This document shows positions 22,661 to 33,653 of a stretch of DNA of 64,000 nucleotides, one piece after another. The translations under genes and the position numbers were made by a program. Every line of letters begins with the position of its first letter. Positions within the stretch are counted from its first letter, which is position 1. Source of the stretch: Spodoptera frugiperda (Eukaryota; Arthropoda; Insecta; Lepidoptera; Noctuidae); the NCBI RefSeq assembly GCF_023101765.2, contig NC_064218.1, positions 5,952,001 to 6,016,000 of the forward strand. Reading direction: 5' to 3'. A model generated the notes under the pieces. It was not told where the DNA came from. It did not search any database and saw only the letters and a program-made list of their open reading frames with translations.

Positions 22661-22975
22661 CGTCAGTGTCATTACCAGGGGCTTTCAGAAATTGACAGAC
22701 GGACGAACGGAGTAAATTACACTGTATACTGAATACTGAAGGCTGAAGTTCGTCGCGGGACGCCAACAAGGCAACATCGCGGTTGTTTTACTCCGTCATT
22801 ATTTCGCGATAAAAGTAGTAAAAAGTTATAATAACCTGGTGAAACTCGAATAATAGTGTGACTAACAAAATGAACTGTACAGTGAAATTTAGTTAATTAA
22901 ATTCGATGAACTATTACCAAAGTTATTAGTGAAAAACATTCAAATTTTGTTTAATAACGACTGCACCCAATCGCC

Positions 22976-23297
22976 CGCTTGCCTGTGTTTGCCGCGCTTC
23001 CAGCGCTGCCCTACAACCTGCTTCACTAGACGCCAGCGTCCGCTTGGCGCTGCGCTAGCCGCTGCGCTGCAAATTGCCCACCGTGTGCCGTACGTTACTG
23101 CGCTTGCCTGTGTTTGCCGCGCTTACAGCGCTGCCCTACAACCTGCTTCACTAGACGTCAGCGTTCACTTAGCGCTGCGCTAGCCGCTGCGCTGCCAACT
23201 GCCCACCGTGTGTCGTACGTTGCTGCGCTTCCATCGCTGCTTTATATTCAGCTAGACTAAACGCTCATTTTTACTTTGCGCTGCAATGACCGCTTTT
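22976..23297 (+). repeat. 125-bp tandem monomers in the CR1-like 5' UTR
   Basis: Two full monomers, 22976-23100 and 23101-23225, both begin CGCTTGCCTGTGTTTGCCGC and differ at about ten positions. A decayed partial third copy runs from 23226 to about 23297. They are GC-rich and full of GCGCTGC/GCGCTTC words in an AT-rich surrounding. Tandem 5' UTR monomers serve as promoter units in some other LINEs (mouse L1). A promoter role here is an inference from position. Confidence 0.8.
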
Positions 23298-23543
23298 TTT
23301 TTGTAAACTGCATGACCAAAGGTACGCATGTTTTTTGCTTGATCGTTGCTATAAAATATCAGGTGAGAACACAAACACTGTGTATTGAAAGAAACACCGA
23401 TTAAATGCTTAATACCCGTCAAACATCTATCTATCTAAGTTCAAATAAGCAACTTATAAATCACGCCGCAACTCCGCCGTTTATTGCTCCCAAAAGTTGC
23501 AAATCGATATACCTATTGCACAAAATAAATTTCCGCTACAAAA

Positions 23544-24776
23544 ATGGTTCAGTGTGCAGGCTGCTACCAAGAAACTCCACATGAAGAGTTTCTCAAATGT
23601 GCTCAATGCAATGCTTATTATGATTTACCATGCACGAATATCCCAGAAAGCCACTTTTACTCCACTATGACAGCACACCACAAGTCAAATTGGAAATGTC
23701 AGGCCTGCGTCTGCAAAATGCCTAAAGGAAATAATATGAACACACCTTTAAAGGAACTGATTCAAAGTAGCACCCAAATTGATACAAATGTTACACTGAG
23801 GAAAAAATCCACCGCTAATCTGAGCTTAGGAGAATACGATTTACATAGTCCCAATGATGCCAGTCAGTCGGTGGATGAAATTATTGGCGACACTATAAAT
23901 GATTATATCAAGTCTGGAAATGGCTGCATAAACATTGATACAAATATTGAGGGAAATGAGCATCTAACATTGAATAACATCAGCTTGCTACTAGATGCTA
24001 AATTAGATAAGATTAAACTAACAATACTGGAAGATTTAAAGCAAATAATTCAAGCTGAAATTAAAAATTCTATGAAGAATTTTCATTACGAGTGTGGCGT
24101 TGACCATGCATTTCAAACAGCTCATAAAGATTACCAAGAAGAAATAAATAAAGTCGATAAAAAAATAGAAAATATTCAAGAAAAGCTTCAAAACCTAGAA
24201 AATACCAAGAAAATTGTAATCTACGGATTAACTGAAGAATATCGTGAAACAGAAACAAACCTGTACGAACGTGCGTCTACACTATTCTACGAAGTTATGG
24301 GTGTAAATATAGATCCTTATATAGAAGATATTAAACGCATAGGAAAAACCGGGAAAAAAAGGCCTGTTGCTATTGAACTCATAAGCAAGAGAATGACTAA
24401 CTATATCCTGGAAAATGTAGGTCTGTTTAGGAATACCGGAATAAATATCGAAAAGTATATGGACAGGAAAGCACTTGAAGAACGGAACGAACTAAGACAA
24501 AACCTCATAAAGGCACGTAAAAATGGAGATTATGCGATTATAAGAAACAACAAATTGTTTATAAATGGAAAAGAATTTACCAGTCACCATGAAGCTATAA
24601 CGGAAACGCCGCCAATAAAAAGCCCCATCAAAAATAAAGTGATAGAAGACATACTACCTTCCATGGAGAGCGAAAACACACCGACCAACCACTCGTACTC
24701 ACAACCTACCCCCAGTATCTCATCTACTAAAGTAAATTATAAGTCAAAAACTGTAATAAATAAGACATTTCTCTAA
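23544..24776 (+). CDS. CR1-like ORF1 protein: PHD-like zinc finger, coiled coil, RNA-binding-like C-terminus
   Basis: This is a 410-residue frame that opens on ATG and is intact. Residues 4-55 form a PHD-like finger: C4-x2-C7, C19-x2-C22, C30, then W50-K-C52-x2-C55. The position normally held by the His ligand (residue 27, in YYDLPC) is Asp. Residues ~190-225 look like a coiled coil (EEINKVDKKIENIQEKLQNL). After it comes KKIVIYGLTEEYRETETNLY and a basic region with ERNELRQNLIKARKNGDYAI, which resembles the RRM plus C-terminal layout of L1-type ORF1 proteins. The expected role is an RNA chaperone that coats element RNA in the ribonucleoprotein particle. The C-terminal ~65 residues are Pro/Ser/Thr-rich. 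ORF1 intactness contrasts with the broken ORF2. Confidence 0.85.
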   Translation: MVQCAGCYQETPHEEFLKCAQCNAYYDLPCTNIPESHFYSTMTAHHKSNWKCQACVCKMPKGNNMNTPLKELIQSSTQIDTNVTLRKKSTANLSLGEYDLHSPNDASQSVDEIIGDTINDYIKSGNGCINIDTNIEGNEHLTLNNISLLLDAKLDKIKLTILEDLKQIIQAEIKNSMKNFHYECGVDHAFQTAHKDYQEEINKVDKKIENIQEKLQNLENTKKIVIYGLTEEYRETETNLYERASTLFYEVMGVNIDPYIEDIKRIGKTGKKRPVAIELISKRMTNYILENVGLFRNTGINIEKYMDRKALEERNELRQNLIKARKNGDYAIIRNNKLFINGKEFTSHHEAITETPPIKSPIKNKVIEDILPSMESENTPTNHSYSQPTPSISSTKVNYKSKTVINKTFL

Positions 24777-27700
24777 TGATGTAACAATAACTTATCAAAA
24801 CATTCAAAGTATAGGAAATAAGATAGATTTAATTGAACATTTGTTACTAGAAAAAAGTATCGATATTCTATCCTTATCAGAAGTATGGAGAAATGAACAT
24901 TTTTGTAATTCTGTATCCCTTCAAGGTTATAAAATTGTATCCCAATTCTGTAGAAAAACTGGAGAGGGTGGAGGTGTTTGTCTTATTATAAGAGAAAATA
25001 TAAAATGTATAGAAAGAATAGACATAGTAAAGTATTCCAAAGAATTTATAATAGAAATTTGTGCAACTGAAATTCCTGAATTAAACTGTATATTCATAGG
25101 ACTATACCGTCCAGACCGTCATATAAATGTATTTTACGAGCAAATGGAAAAACTATTAAATAGATTAAATACTAGAGATAGAAATAGATATATCGTGCTA
25201 GGAGGCGATTTTAACATTAATATACTCGAAAAAACAAACAAACTGAAAACCTTCTTACCTTCATGCACTCACATAATCTTAAACAAATAATTCGTGAACC
25301 CACACGAGTAATAAAAACTACTTCTACTTGTATAGATTTAATTTTTATAAACCATAAACCCTTAATAAAGAAAGTATATGTCGAAGATTACGGACTTTCA
25401 GATCACAAATCTATTAACTTAAAACTAAATGCAAATGATTTATATAAAAATAATAACAGAATATGGTATAAACAAAAAAGACTATTTACAGATAAAAACA
25501 TGATAAATTATAAACACGCGTTAAAGGAAATTGATTGGGTTAACATAATAAATACAAACAAAAACATTAACGAAAACTATAACATATTTATCAAAAATAT
25601 AACAGAGCTTTTAGATAAAATAATACCAAAACAAAGAGTGAAATTAAAGTCTAAAAAAGGTAAGGGATGGATGACAACAGGACTAAAAATATCATGCAAA
25701 CACAAGAGAGCACTAAGAATATTACTTAATGAATCCAAATCTAAGGTCATAAAAACATATCACAGCAACTTTAGCAAAATATTAAAACGTAGCATAACAC
25801 TATCAAAAAAAATAGAATACACCAGACAAATGAAAAACTCTGATAATAAAACTAAAACTATGTGGAACATTATAAATAGTAAAACAGGTAAATCTATGAC
25901 AAAGCAATATGACAATATAACATTAAAAACAAACAGCACTACCATTTCATGTCCTAAACACATATCAAATCGACACCAGCAATTTATAGTACGCTAACTC
26001 GAAATTTGGAAAAAACTTTTTGTATGCCAAGTTGCTTAAAATGTGTCTTTACATACGTCATAAAAAAATTGAGAAGAAATATGCAAAAATAAGAAAGTTA
26101 CAAATCTTATAAAACGCTAAGTAAAGGTACTTTTTGAAATCACTCGATTTATATTACGCCAACTATTATTAGCGGAGTGTGCGCGCGGATCACTTTGGTC
26201 AAAGTCCATGCAACACTGCACTAACTCATAGTTAGCGTAGTTTAGTGCGTTCGTGTGTATGCTTGTTTGTTTGTAAAATGAACGACTTAGCGACTTTTAC
26301 ATAGTAAATACTTATGTGTTAACGAATTAATTAGTTTATTAATGGTACGCTGACTATTCTTTTTGTAAGTAAGTACATGTTCTTAATAAAATATTGAAAT
26401 ATGCATCAGATGATTGATCATGCACTACGACGTCCCGTACTACACTACGCTAACATAAGTTAGACGTGTATAAGATGTATTTTTTTGATGAATTACGTTT
26501 ATATACGGCTAACTAGCGCTAAATCAAAAAATAGAAATAATGAAGAAAATATAAATATGAGATATTACAATGAATAAATTAAATATTAAGCATACCAAAT
26601 TTCAAAAAAGTATCTTAATTAATGTAAAAGTTATCACGTTTTTCCCTTTAAACGCCTCTACTGTAAAGTACGCTTTTTGAGTTAGCGCAGTATAAATTGC
26701 TGGTGTCGAAATATATTTAATGACTTTTTTGCAACAGTTGGTGAAACAACAGATACAAACATTCCTGTAAAAACCGGACGTCCAGTCATGAACCCACCTA
26801 CCACATCAATGTACCTTCGCCCAGTAAACCAAAAAGAAATATATACTATTATAAAACTAATAAAAAACAAACATAGCTGCGGAATAGACGACATACCCCC
26901 TATCTTAGTTAAAAAATGTGCAGAAGAATTGTCAGTCCCCCTCACATTCTTGATTAATCAGAGCTTTGAGCTTGGAGAATTTCCCGATTCACTAAAAATT
27001 TCCCTGGTAAAACCACTACATAAAAAAGATGATATCCATACTCCAAGCAATTACAGACCCATAGCGTTGTTGCCGACCTTCGCAAAGATCTTTGAAAAGG
27101 CTATGTGCAACAGACTAAATTTTTTCCTAGAAAAATACAACATTCTAGATGACTGTCAAAATGGTTTCAGGAAAACTAGATCCACAACATCTGCAGTTTA
27201 CAAATATATCCAAACCGCTCTCCAACAAATAAATGACAAAAGATATGCATTGGGCCTGCTTCTCGACATGACGAAAGCCTATGATAAAGTGTCATATAGC
27301 ATACTACTCACAAAACTTCACGGTTCTGGTGTACGTGGGCCGGCTTATAATTGGTTTAAATCATATTTAAGCAACAGAAAGCAAATAGTTCAAGTCGAGT
27401 ATCATAGCGTTGAAGATAGGGAGACAACAACAGTGCGGTCTGAGGTGAGAAATCTCACATGCTCGATCCCCCAGGGCAGTGTCCTGGGTTGCATATTATT
27501 CCTAATATACATTAATGACCTGCCAAAAATCCTAAATAAACAAACTACATTGCCAGTACTGTTCGCCGATGATATTTCCATACTTATAAAATGTGACAAA
27601 ACTTCTAACCCAAATGTAATCTTACAAAATACCCTTGAGACAGTGACACGCTGGTTACATGAACATAATTTGGAAATTAACTGCACAAAAACTAAAATGA

Positions 27701-28380
27701 TACAATTTAGATCGTATAAAGCCCCTCCCCTAAATAACATTTTATTTTTTAATAACACCCCTATAGAATCAGTAACTACATTTAATTTGCTCGGTATAAA
27801 CATAGACACACATCTCAATTGGAAAAATCACATAGAAATAGTTAAATCTAAATTATCAAAATTTACTTACGCCCTGTTTCAGCTTAAGAACTGCACAAAT
27901 ACAGAAACAGCACTATCGGCATACTACGCCTATGCATACTCATGGTTAAAATATGGTGTGATGTTATGGGGAAATAGCGTTAATGCAAGTGAAATATTTG
28001 TAATGCAAAAAAAATGTGTTAGAATACTGGCCCATATTGATAATACCGAGAGCTGTAGGCCATACTTTGTCAAATTAAAACTGTTAACTTTATCATCTAT
28101 ATACATACATGACCTTTGCATATTTGTATTTAAAAATAGTAACATTTTCCCTAAAATAAGAGATACCCACAACGTAAACACACGTCATAAAAATAGACTG
28201 TATCTGCCACCTTCTCGGATTAAAATGCTACACCATAGCCCATACTACATGGCGGTAAAAATATTTAATAAATTACCAGAACAAATTAAAGAAGAACCCA
28301 AATTCAATACATTTAACAGAAAACTAAAAGAATATCTAATACAGAAGTGCTTTTACACTGTCGCAGAATATTTAGAATAG
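24760..28380 (+). pseudogene. CR1-like ORF2: APE endonuclease and reverse transcriptase, interrupted
   Basis: Segment 1 (from about 24760 to near 25260) encodes the endonuclease: YQNIQSIGNKIDLIEHLL, ILSLSEVW, GGGVCLIIREN, GLYRPDRH and the catalytic GGDFNINI. A frameshift near 25250-25262 moves the frame to 25263-25970, which holds CIDLIFINHK and the catalytic GLSDHKS. A 738-bp element then interrupts the gene after HISN. The frame resumes at 26713 with IFNDFFATVGE and runs to TAG at 28378-28380. RT blocks: NYRPIALLPTFAKIFEKAMC, NGFRKTRSTTSAV, LLLDMTKAYDKVS, IPQGSVLGCILFLIYINDLP, the catalytic LFADDISIL, LLGINIDTHLNW. The first segment has no ATG in frame before 24841. ORF1 stops in TAATGATG, so a stop-restart start with a later one-base loss is possible. 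Confidence 0.88.
25971..26708. mobile_element. 738-bp terminal-inverted-repeat element inside CR1 ORF2
   Basis: The left end CGACACCAGCAATTTATAGT and the inverted right end (CGACACCAGCAATTTATACT read from 26708) match over about 34 bp with few differences, including CGCTAACTC. AAAT is duplicated at 25967-25970 and 26709-26712. Removing the element plus one AAAT restores the ORF2 frame exactly. No ORF of note lies inside, so it is non-autonomous. The word CGCTAAC/GTTAGCG recurs inside (25991, 26114, 26231, 26447, 26507, 26681). A 4-bp target duplication occurs in groups such as Sola or Chapaev, but the superfamily is not assigned. Confidence 0.9.
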
Positions 28381-28951
28381 AAAAATGGTAAATAAGATAC
28401 TAGTTATGCAGATAATCATAGCCACAATAGTAATACTTATATATAGTTAAATAACATAATAACACAAGTACATACACCTTAAACAACAAAACAAATTACT
28501 AAAATGACAATAACATAATACTTATATAAAATGATAAAATACAATACTTATTTACTACTAATAAAATAAATACTAATGTGTAAATTGCAAGGACTAATAG
28601 AAGTAAATAATTAGTCTAACAATATATTGATATTAATTAAAGAAAGAAAATATTATTAATTGATGTATACTGATATTACAATAATAAAAAAGATATTAAT
28701 ATATAAAATAGTGATAACATATTGATAGATATTAATTACAATAATAATAATATTTGTTAGTTTTTTGTTATAATGTCACATTATTGTTAAGATATAATAA
28801 GTACTAAGTGACTGGATACTAAATGTGTCGAAATGTACATATGTTGCCGTACCCTAACCGGGTTTCATGTTGAGACAAATGCTTCTAATTATGTATCATC
28901 TAAATGTACACATGAATGCAATAAATGATTTGAGTTTGAGTTTGAGTTTGA
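28381..28951 (+). other. 3' UTR and TTTGAG tail of the CR1-like element
   Basis: A 570-bp AT-rich stretch with no open frame. It ends 'AATAAATGATTTGAG' followed by further TTTGAG units to 28951. The tandem tail marks the 3' terminus of the retroposed copy. Confidence 0.8.
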
Positions 28952-28955
28952 GGCT

Positions 28956-29254
28956 AATTTACCAGCGCCGTGAACATGGCTGCCAGAAAAATATTTTCTA
29001 CATTTGTCAAATGAACACGGCTCATTTTGTTTGACCTTGGCACTGTGACAAATATTGAGGTCTTTTAGGAGAGTATTGAATCCACGTTTTTATTAAGTAC
29101 GTGCGGTTGAGAATTTTTAGTCTAGTTGGTATTAAGTTCAATATCTAAGAACGGGTTGATTTTTATAAATGTATTTGTTAGCTTATGAAGTTTATTGTTA
29201 TTCCGAATTGACAGATTAAATTTAGTGAAATATATTATGAAATAGAGGTATGAA
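28956..29254. other. No supported feature
   Basis: Unremarkable AT-rich flank downstream of the CR1-like element. Confidence 0.35.
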
Positions 29255-29345
29255 TTCGTAACAATTGGCAGCTTTCCATTGCCTCTGCCTACCCCCACGG
29301 GAGACAGGCGTGAGGTTATATAATGTATGTAGTACTTGTGTCTAA
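29255..29345 (+). repeat. SINE 3'-tail fragment
   Basis: Contains 'GCAGCTTTCCATTGCCTCTG', 'CCTACCCCCACGGGAGACAG' and 'GCGTGAGGTTATATAATGTA'. These resemble the distal part of the tRNA-derived SINEs in this window. A related piece is at 59365-59430. Confidence 0.5.
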
Positions 29346-29954
29346 TGTCTATTCTAGTAAAAAATGTCTCTAAAATAGGACGACCCATAATATTTTAGTT
29401 GAATCAAGTCAATAAAACGTAACTAAAACTTCCCCCTTTAACACCATTCTTGTTAAAATACAATTCTCGTTTCCACCTCGATCCACATCCCTATCCACTA
29501 TATCTAACAAATCCTATAAAAGGAAAATTGGAAATTGAAAAATCGACCTTGTATTTATTTCGTTTCCTTCTTTTTTTGTTAACATTTCAATAGCGTTTAT
29601 ACGACAGGAAATAGACTGCCTGACATCAGATTTAATCAGAGTCTTATCACACATCAACATGTAATAAAACATCTTGACGTCTATGTTACACACACCTACG
29701 TAACATGACGTGACGTGATGTTAATTGTGCTCGAAGCTAAATGTTGTATGTTCGTCTTATATGTAGAAATGAATGAGTTGTCTTTGGAGACCAAATAGAC
29801 GAAATGCTTAATTTGAAAATGTTTGTGTTTAATCAAATTAGATTAAGATTAATGTTTGTGTGCCTCGTTTAGTTGTTACATTAATGTGTTGGTATTTTAA
29901 TGCAGATTTTGATTAAGTCCACACAAATATGGTAAATAAAGTTAATAAAAGTTT

Positions 29955-30190
29955 TTATGATCTGAGTTTGGTTAAGTGGTCGCAAGTGCGATTGTCGGAC
30001 AAGGGGTCTAAGGTTCGATTCCCAGGTTGGGCTACCACTACTGGGGCAGTACCGTTACAGTTGGAATTGTGCTCAATATATGGCAATAGTGAAAAGTGGG
30101 CACAAATTATGAAAAGTGGGTGTACATTGTATACTGGATAGTTTACAATGTACTGTTTCTGGTATAAAAGGCGTGACGTTTTTTTATACA
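29955..30190 (+). mobile_element. tRNA-derived SINE, internally shortened
   Basis: The head has an A-box-like 'TGGTTAAGTGGTCGCAAGTG' and an intact B-box-like 'AGGTTCGATTCCCAGG'. The body has 'GGCAATAGTGAAAAGTGGGC' and 'GGGTGTACATTGTATACTGG', and the end is 'ATAAAAGGCGTGACGTTTTT'. The central segment found in other copies ('TTTCTCAGT..CACGGAGT') is missing. Confidence 0.8.
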
Positions 30191-31431
30191 ACTATATCAA
30201 CAAGATATTTTATAGTTAGAAGTTTAAAGTTACCACAAGTATATTGTAGTTTGCGAATTATTTATTCTCTTACTCTTTCTCTTACTTGGCTAGTATTTTT
30301 TTTATTCTGGGTTACATTATTAGAGCTACATTTTATATAGGAGCAGAAAATAGATTGTTATATCAAAATTTATTTTTATACTATCGTTTCCCTTTTTTTG
30401 TCATACATCCCTTTTGATATCAACGCCAACATCGGGAATTATTACGCAATAAAAATCACGTTTCACTTACGCAAACAATAATTCTAGGAATATAATAACG
30501 CTACGTTTGACGAGGGTGTAAACGTGAGCGCAAAGGTATACTGAGCTGTGAACAGCTACACGCAGAGACGCAGAACCGATTTAGCTATTATATTCTAGAA
30601 AAAATGTGAACGTAAATGTTAGCTGTCTATCATTCTTGCTGTTGGCTAGGTTCTGGGTAAGAAGTATCACATACTTCTTATATACACATATACAAATGTA
30701 GATACATAAGTATCGTAGTGGCTTTCGATGTTAGTGATTCGATGTTCCTGGATGTTTTAACACATAATCGTATCGTATACTTTTGTATAATATTAATAAT
30801 ATAATACATAATCTAGACTACATTTTGAGAAAATTCACAGAATTATGTTGCACTTGATTAATGGTGATGCAGTTGTTTTAAATCTTTTTGGCAAGGCCAT
30901 GTCAGTTTAATCCGTCACCAATTTACTAAAATATGGAAGTTAAGATATTGGAGTTTTATTTGTTTTCGTAAAAAGCTCTGTAGATTGATACGCCTTTTCA
31001 AGAGCATTACATCTTTACACTTTATTTTTGTTTCACATTACAATAAAAATAAAACTATTTATAGAAAACATTCAACGAAAAAGCGAGTTAGACACAAAAC
31101 ATTTCAACTAAAAATAGTGAAGGTTTCCCATCAACTCGGCTGTGTATGGCGTCTGGAATAAGGATTTTGGACGTATAAAAGGCTTATTGTGTTATCAGCG
31201 TCGGCCGGCGCAGATGTATCATGGGTACCATACCCTCCGTCAGTTGGGGATGATGAATAAAACGCCGATCGCAAGTAATAAGGAATTTATCACGTCTTGT
31301 ACGTGTGTTGAATTCCATCTATGAGGAAGGAGCAGTTTTACGATGATTCGTCGGATTACATAGTTGTGTTAAATATTACTAAATGTAAGCCTTTTTTACT
31401 AACGAAAATAAATGATGGGATTTTTAACTAA
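30191..31431. other. No gene
   Basis: AT-rich. The 60-codon frame at 31142-31324 has no recognised motif. Confidence 0.35.
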
Positions 31432-31560
31432 AAAATGGCTGTACTAGTTTCGAGTTACAGAGGGACTCATCATCATGTGCAGCGTGCGCGAACGTGGTGA
31501 CGTCGCCAGGGGTCCCTCTGTGACTCGAAACTAGTAGAGCATTTTTCTTATTGTATTTAA
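31432..31560. mobile_element. Foldback repeat (ACTAGTTTCGAGT family)
   Basis: The left arm 'ACTAGTTTCGAGTTACAGAG' plus GGACTCATCATCATG and the right arm 'GGTCCCTCTGTGACTCGAAA' plus CTAGTAG are inverted copies around 'GAACGTGGTGACGTCGCC'. The same words occur at 21.4 kb in the reverse sense. Non-coding. Confidence 0.65.
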
Positions 31561-32635
31561 GTCAATAAATTATTATTTTTAGTTAATTTTGTGTGTTTCA
31601 CGATTATTATTATAAGAATATGTGATTATTGGCATTGATCAGGTAAATAAGAGCTGTTAAAATTATCATGGTTTTGTACTAAAATCTACGCTCAGAAACG
31701 ACAATCATTAGTACAAGTCAATAAATTGCTTAAGTAATATAAATTGACTCAAAGTTCTCTTATAATGTAGTTTACTTGAAAACGATATGATCAAATATAT
31801 TGAGAACGAAGACTGCATAGAAATTTCATTGCGATACTAGTGCAAATAGAACCTATCTATCAGTTTGTTTGTTATCCGATTAAACTGTTCTAGAATATCT
31901 AGTTGAAGTTAATGTTTGTCTTAGACATTTGATACTGCTGATTGCAATCAAAGAGAACGTTTCTAACCAAATTAGGCATTGCTAGTGGCTTTTCTATGTA
32001 CTTAAGTTAACAGACTAGTATAAGCTGGTATCTTACGGTGTGGAAAGTTTATACAGAGATAGGTCTAGCTAAACTAGTATATAATGGATTGAAATCGGAC
32101 AATTTACAAAGTTGTTGTGTTGTTACCAATAGAGATACTTTGAAATTCATGGAATTAAAATGTCTATATAAATAAGTATAGACATAGTTTAGTTTTTATG
32201 ATTGTTTCGATCGCAAAAGTTGGTAGTTAATTAAAAGCAATATTTATATTGTGAACGTTAAAGTTTAGAATCGGTAAACAGAAAACTTTCACAATATAAA
32301 TAAAATACAAACGCTTTCCGAATAAATATAGCAAAACGTCGTTTGAATATCAGATAAAACTAAATTAATCTCTAGTCGAAATCGGAAGTTTCCAGAAATG
32401 GGAATTGGCTGTCGAAACTGTCATCGGATTTCACCAAAGTTAATACACGAACGCAATCCTCGAATAATCGTTTGGCAAACAAGATGAGTTTCGATGTGCA
32501 CCAACAAGTTTTGTCTCTCTGACTTAGTTATTTCGAATGTAAAATGTTGGATATATTTTGTTTGTTTATACTCTAGATAACCTTTGAAAGTAGAGTAATT
32601 TGAATAGTATAGTTGTGAATTTTGATTTTATATAT
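31561..32635. other. No gene
   Basis: AT-rich. Nothing recognised on either strand. Confidence 0.35.
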
Positions 32636-33625
32636 GTTACGGTAAGAGTGAATAATTGAAAATTATTAATAATTATGTACTATTATTAATAATTACCGAA
32701 ACTCGAGGTTAAAGTGATAAATTAATCACATTTGTCGGTTACTATTAATAATTTTACCCTAGTAGTGATAAATGTAATAAGTGGCCAAGATGTTATTTTT
32801 ATTTCAATTTAAACGGCAATATATTGTACTTGCACAACAAATATTTGTTGAATTCTATGATAATACTTTTAAAATTTTTATTTGTTGAATTTATAGGTGC
32901 TACAGAAGATTTACAGGCAAACCAAATATGATTGTTGATGATTGCTTCTATGATTCGTGTTGATTTTGTTATTGAAAAAAAAATATTTTTGTTACAATTT
33001 TATGTACCACGAAAGACTTTCTTGCATAAGTTTGATGGTAGATTTGATTTTTAAGGAAATTTATTGTTAATTTTGTGATAAATGTGCCTTTTTTGGCGAA
33101 GCGAGAAGGAGTGTCAGTCTCTTACTGACTAAAACTACGTAGTTGGTAGGTAAACCCCCGGTAAAACCGCCTACTCCGGTTCTCGAATCCGAAGTTTCGT
33201 TTAATCTTCGGCCGTACATTTTATTGATTTACTTACTAATAGAAATACTTGAAATTACGTTTTATTTTTAATTTCATGTCAAAAGTTGTTTATTTATCTT
33301 CATTTCATTCGTTTATTTTTGTTCACGAAAGTTCTCAATAAATAGAATTATAGTATGCAATCTGCGAAGTTTCGGACGAAACTTCGTTTTTCGTTGAATT
33401 AGAGTAGGCCCCCAGGCATCAGCCCTACTGGGCCCCATCTTGGTCAAAAAACAATGGGTTTATATTTATTTTATTACTTTCACCAATATGTATCGTGAAT
33501 TATTAATAATCACTACAAAAAGTAATAAATTTCGACCGATTATTCACATTTACCAAATCATGTGATTATTATTAATAATTTTGTAAAATTATTAATAATT
33601 TTCAATTAATCAGATTTACCGTAAC
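32636..33625. mobile_element. 990-bp inverted-repeat element with ATTATTAATAATT subterminal repeats
   Basis: Both ends read GTTACGGTAA going inward, and both carry 'AATTGAAAATTATTAATAAT' about 20 bp in. The motif ATTATTAATAAT recurs near both ends (32661, 32682, 32734, 33509, 33567, 33586). The flanks are TATAT/ATATA. An R1 tail sits inside. There is no transposase frame, so it is non-autonomous; superfamily unknown. Confidence 0.65.
33090..33445 (-). mobile_element. R1 3'-UTR fragment, split
   Basis: The part at 33092-33190 ('GGCGAAGCGAGAAGGAGTGT', 'CAGTCTCTTACTGACTAAAA', 'CCCCGGTAAAACCGCCTA') and the part at 33404-33441 ('CCAGGCATCAGCCCTACTGG', GCCCCATCTTGG) are consecutive pieces of the R1 3' UTR. 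They are separated by about 210 bp of unrelated AT-rich DNA. The second part is the less diverged. Confidence 0.6.
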
Positions 33626-33653
33626 ATATATTTGGAAACATAAACCTTGAGTT

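Larger units (their letters stand above)
22665..28955 (+). mobile_element. CR1-like non-LTR retrotransposon, near full length
   Basis: The element has a 5' UTR with tandem GC-rich monomers, ORF1 (23544-24776), ORF2 with APE-type endonuclease and reverse transcriptase (about 24760-28380), and a 570-bp AT-rich 3' UTR. It ends in short tandem TTTGAG units at 28929-28951 in place of poly(A), typical of CR1-related elements. A zinc-finger (PHD-like) ORF1 is also described for the CR1 group. The 5' edge is uncertain (roughly 22650-22750) and no target duplication was identified. It is about 5.5 kb once the 738-bp insertion is subtracted. ORF2 carries a frameshift and the insertion, so this copy is inactive. 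A Jockey-superclade family other than CR1 is possible. Confidence 0.85.

Noticed and set aside
22976..23225. A CRISPR-like or protein-coding repeat
   Set aside because: The monomers are contiguous tandem units without spacers and sit in a LINE 5' UTR; the open frame through them is incidental.
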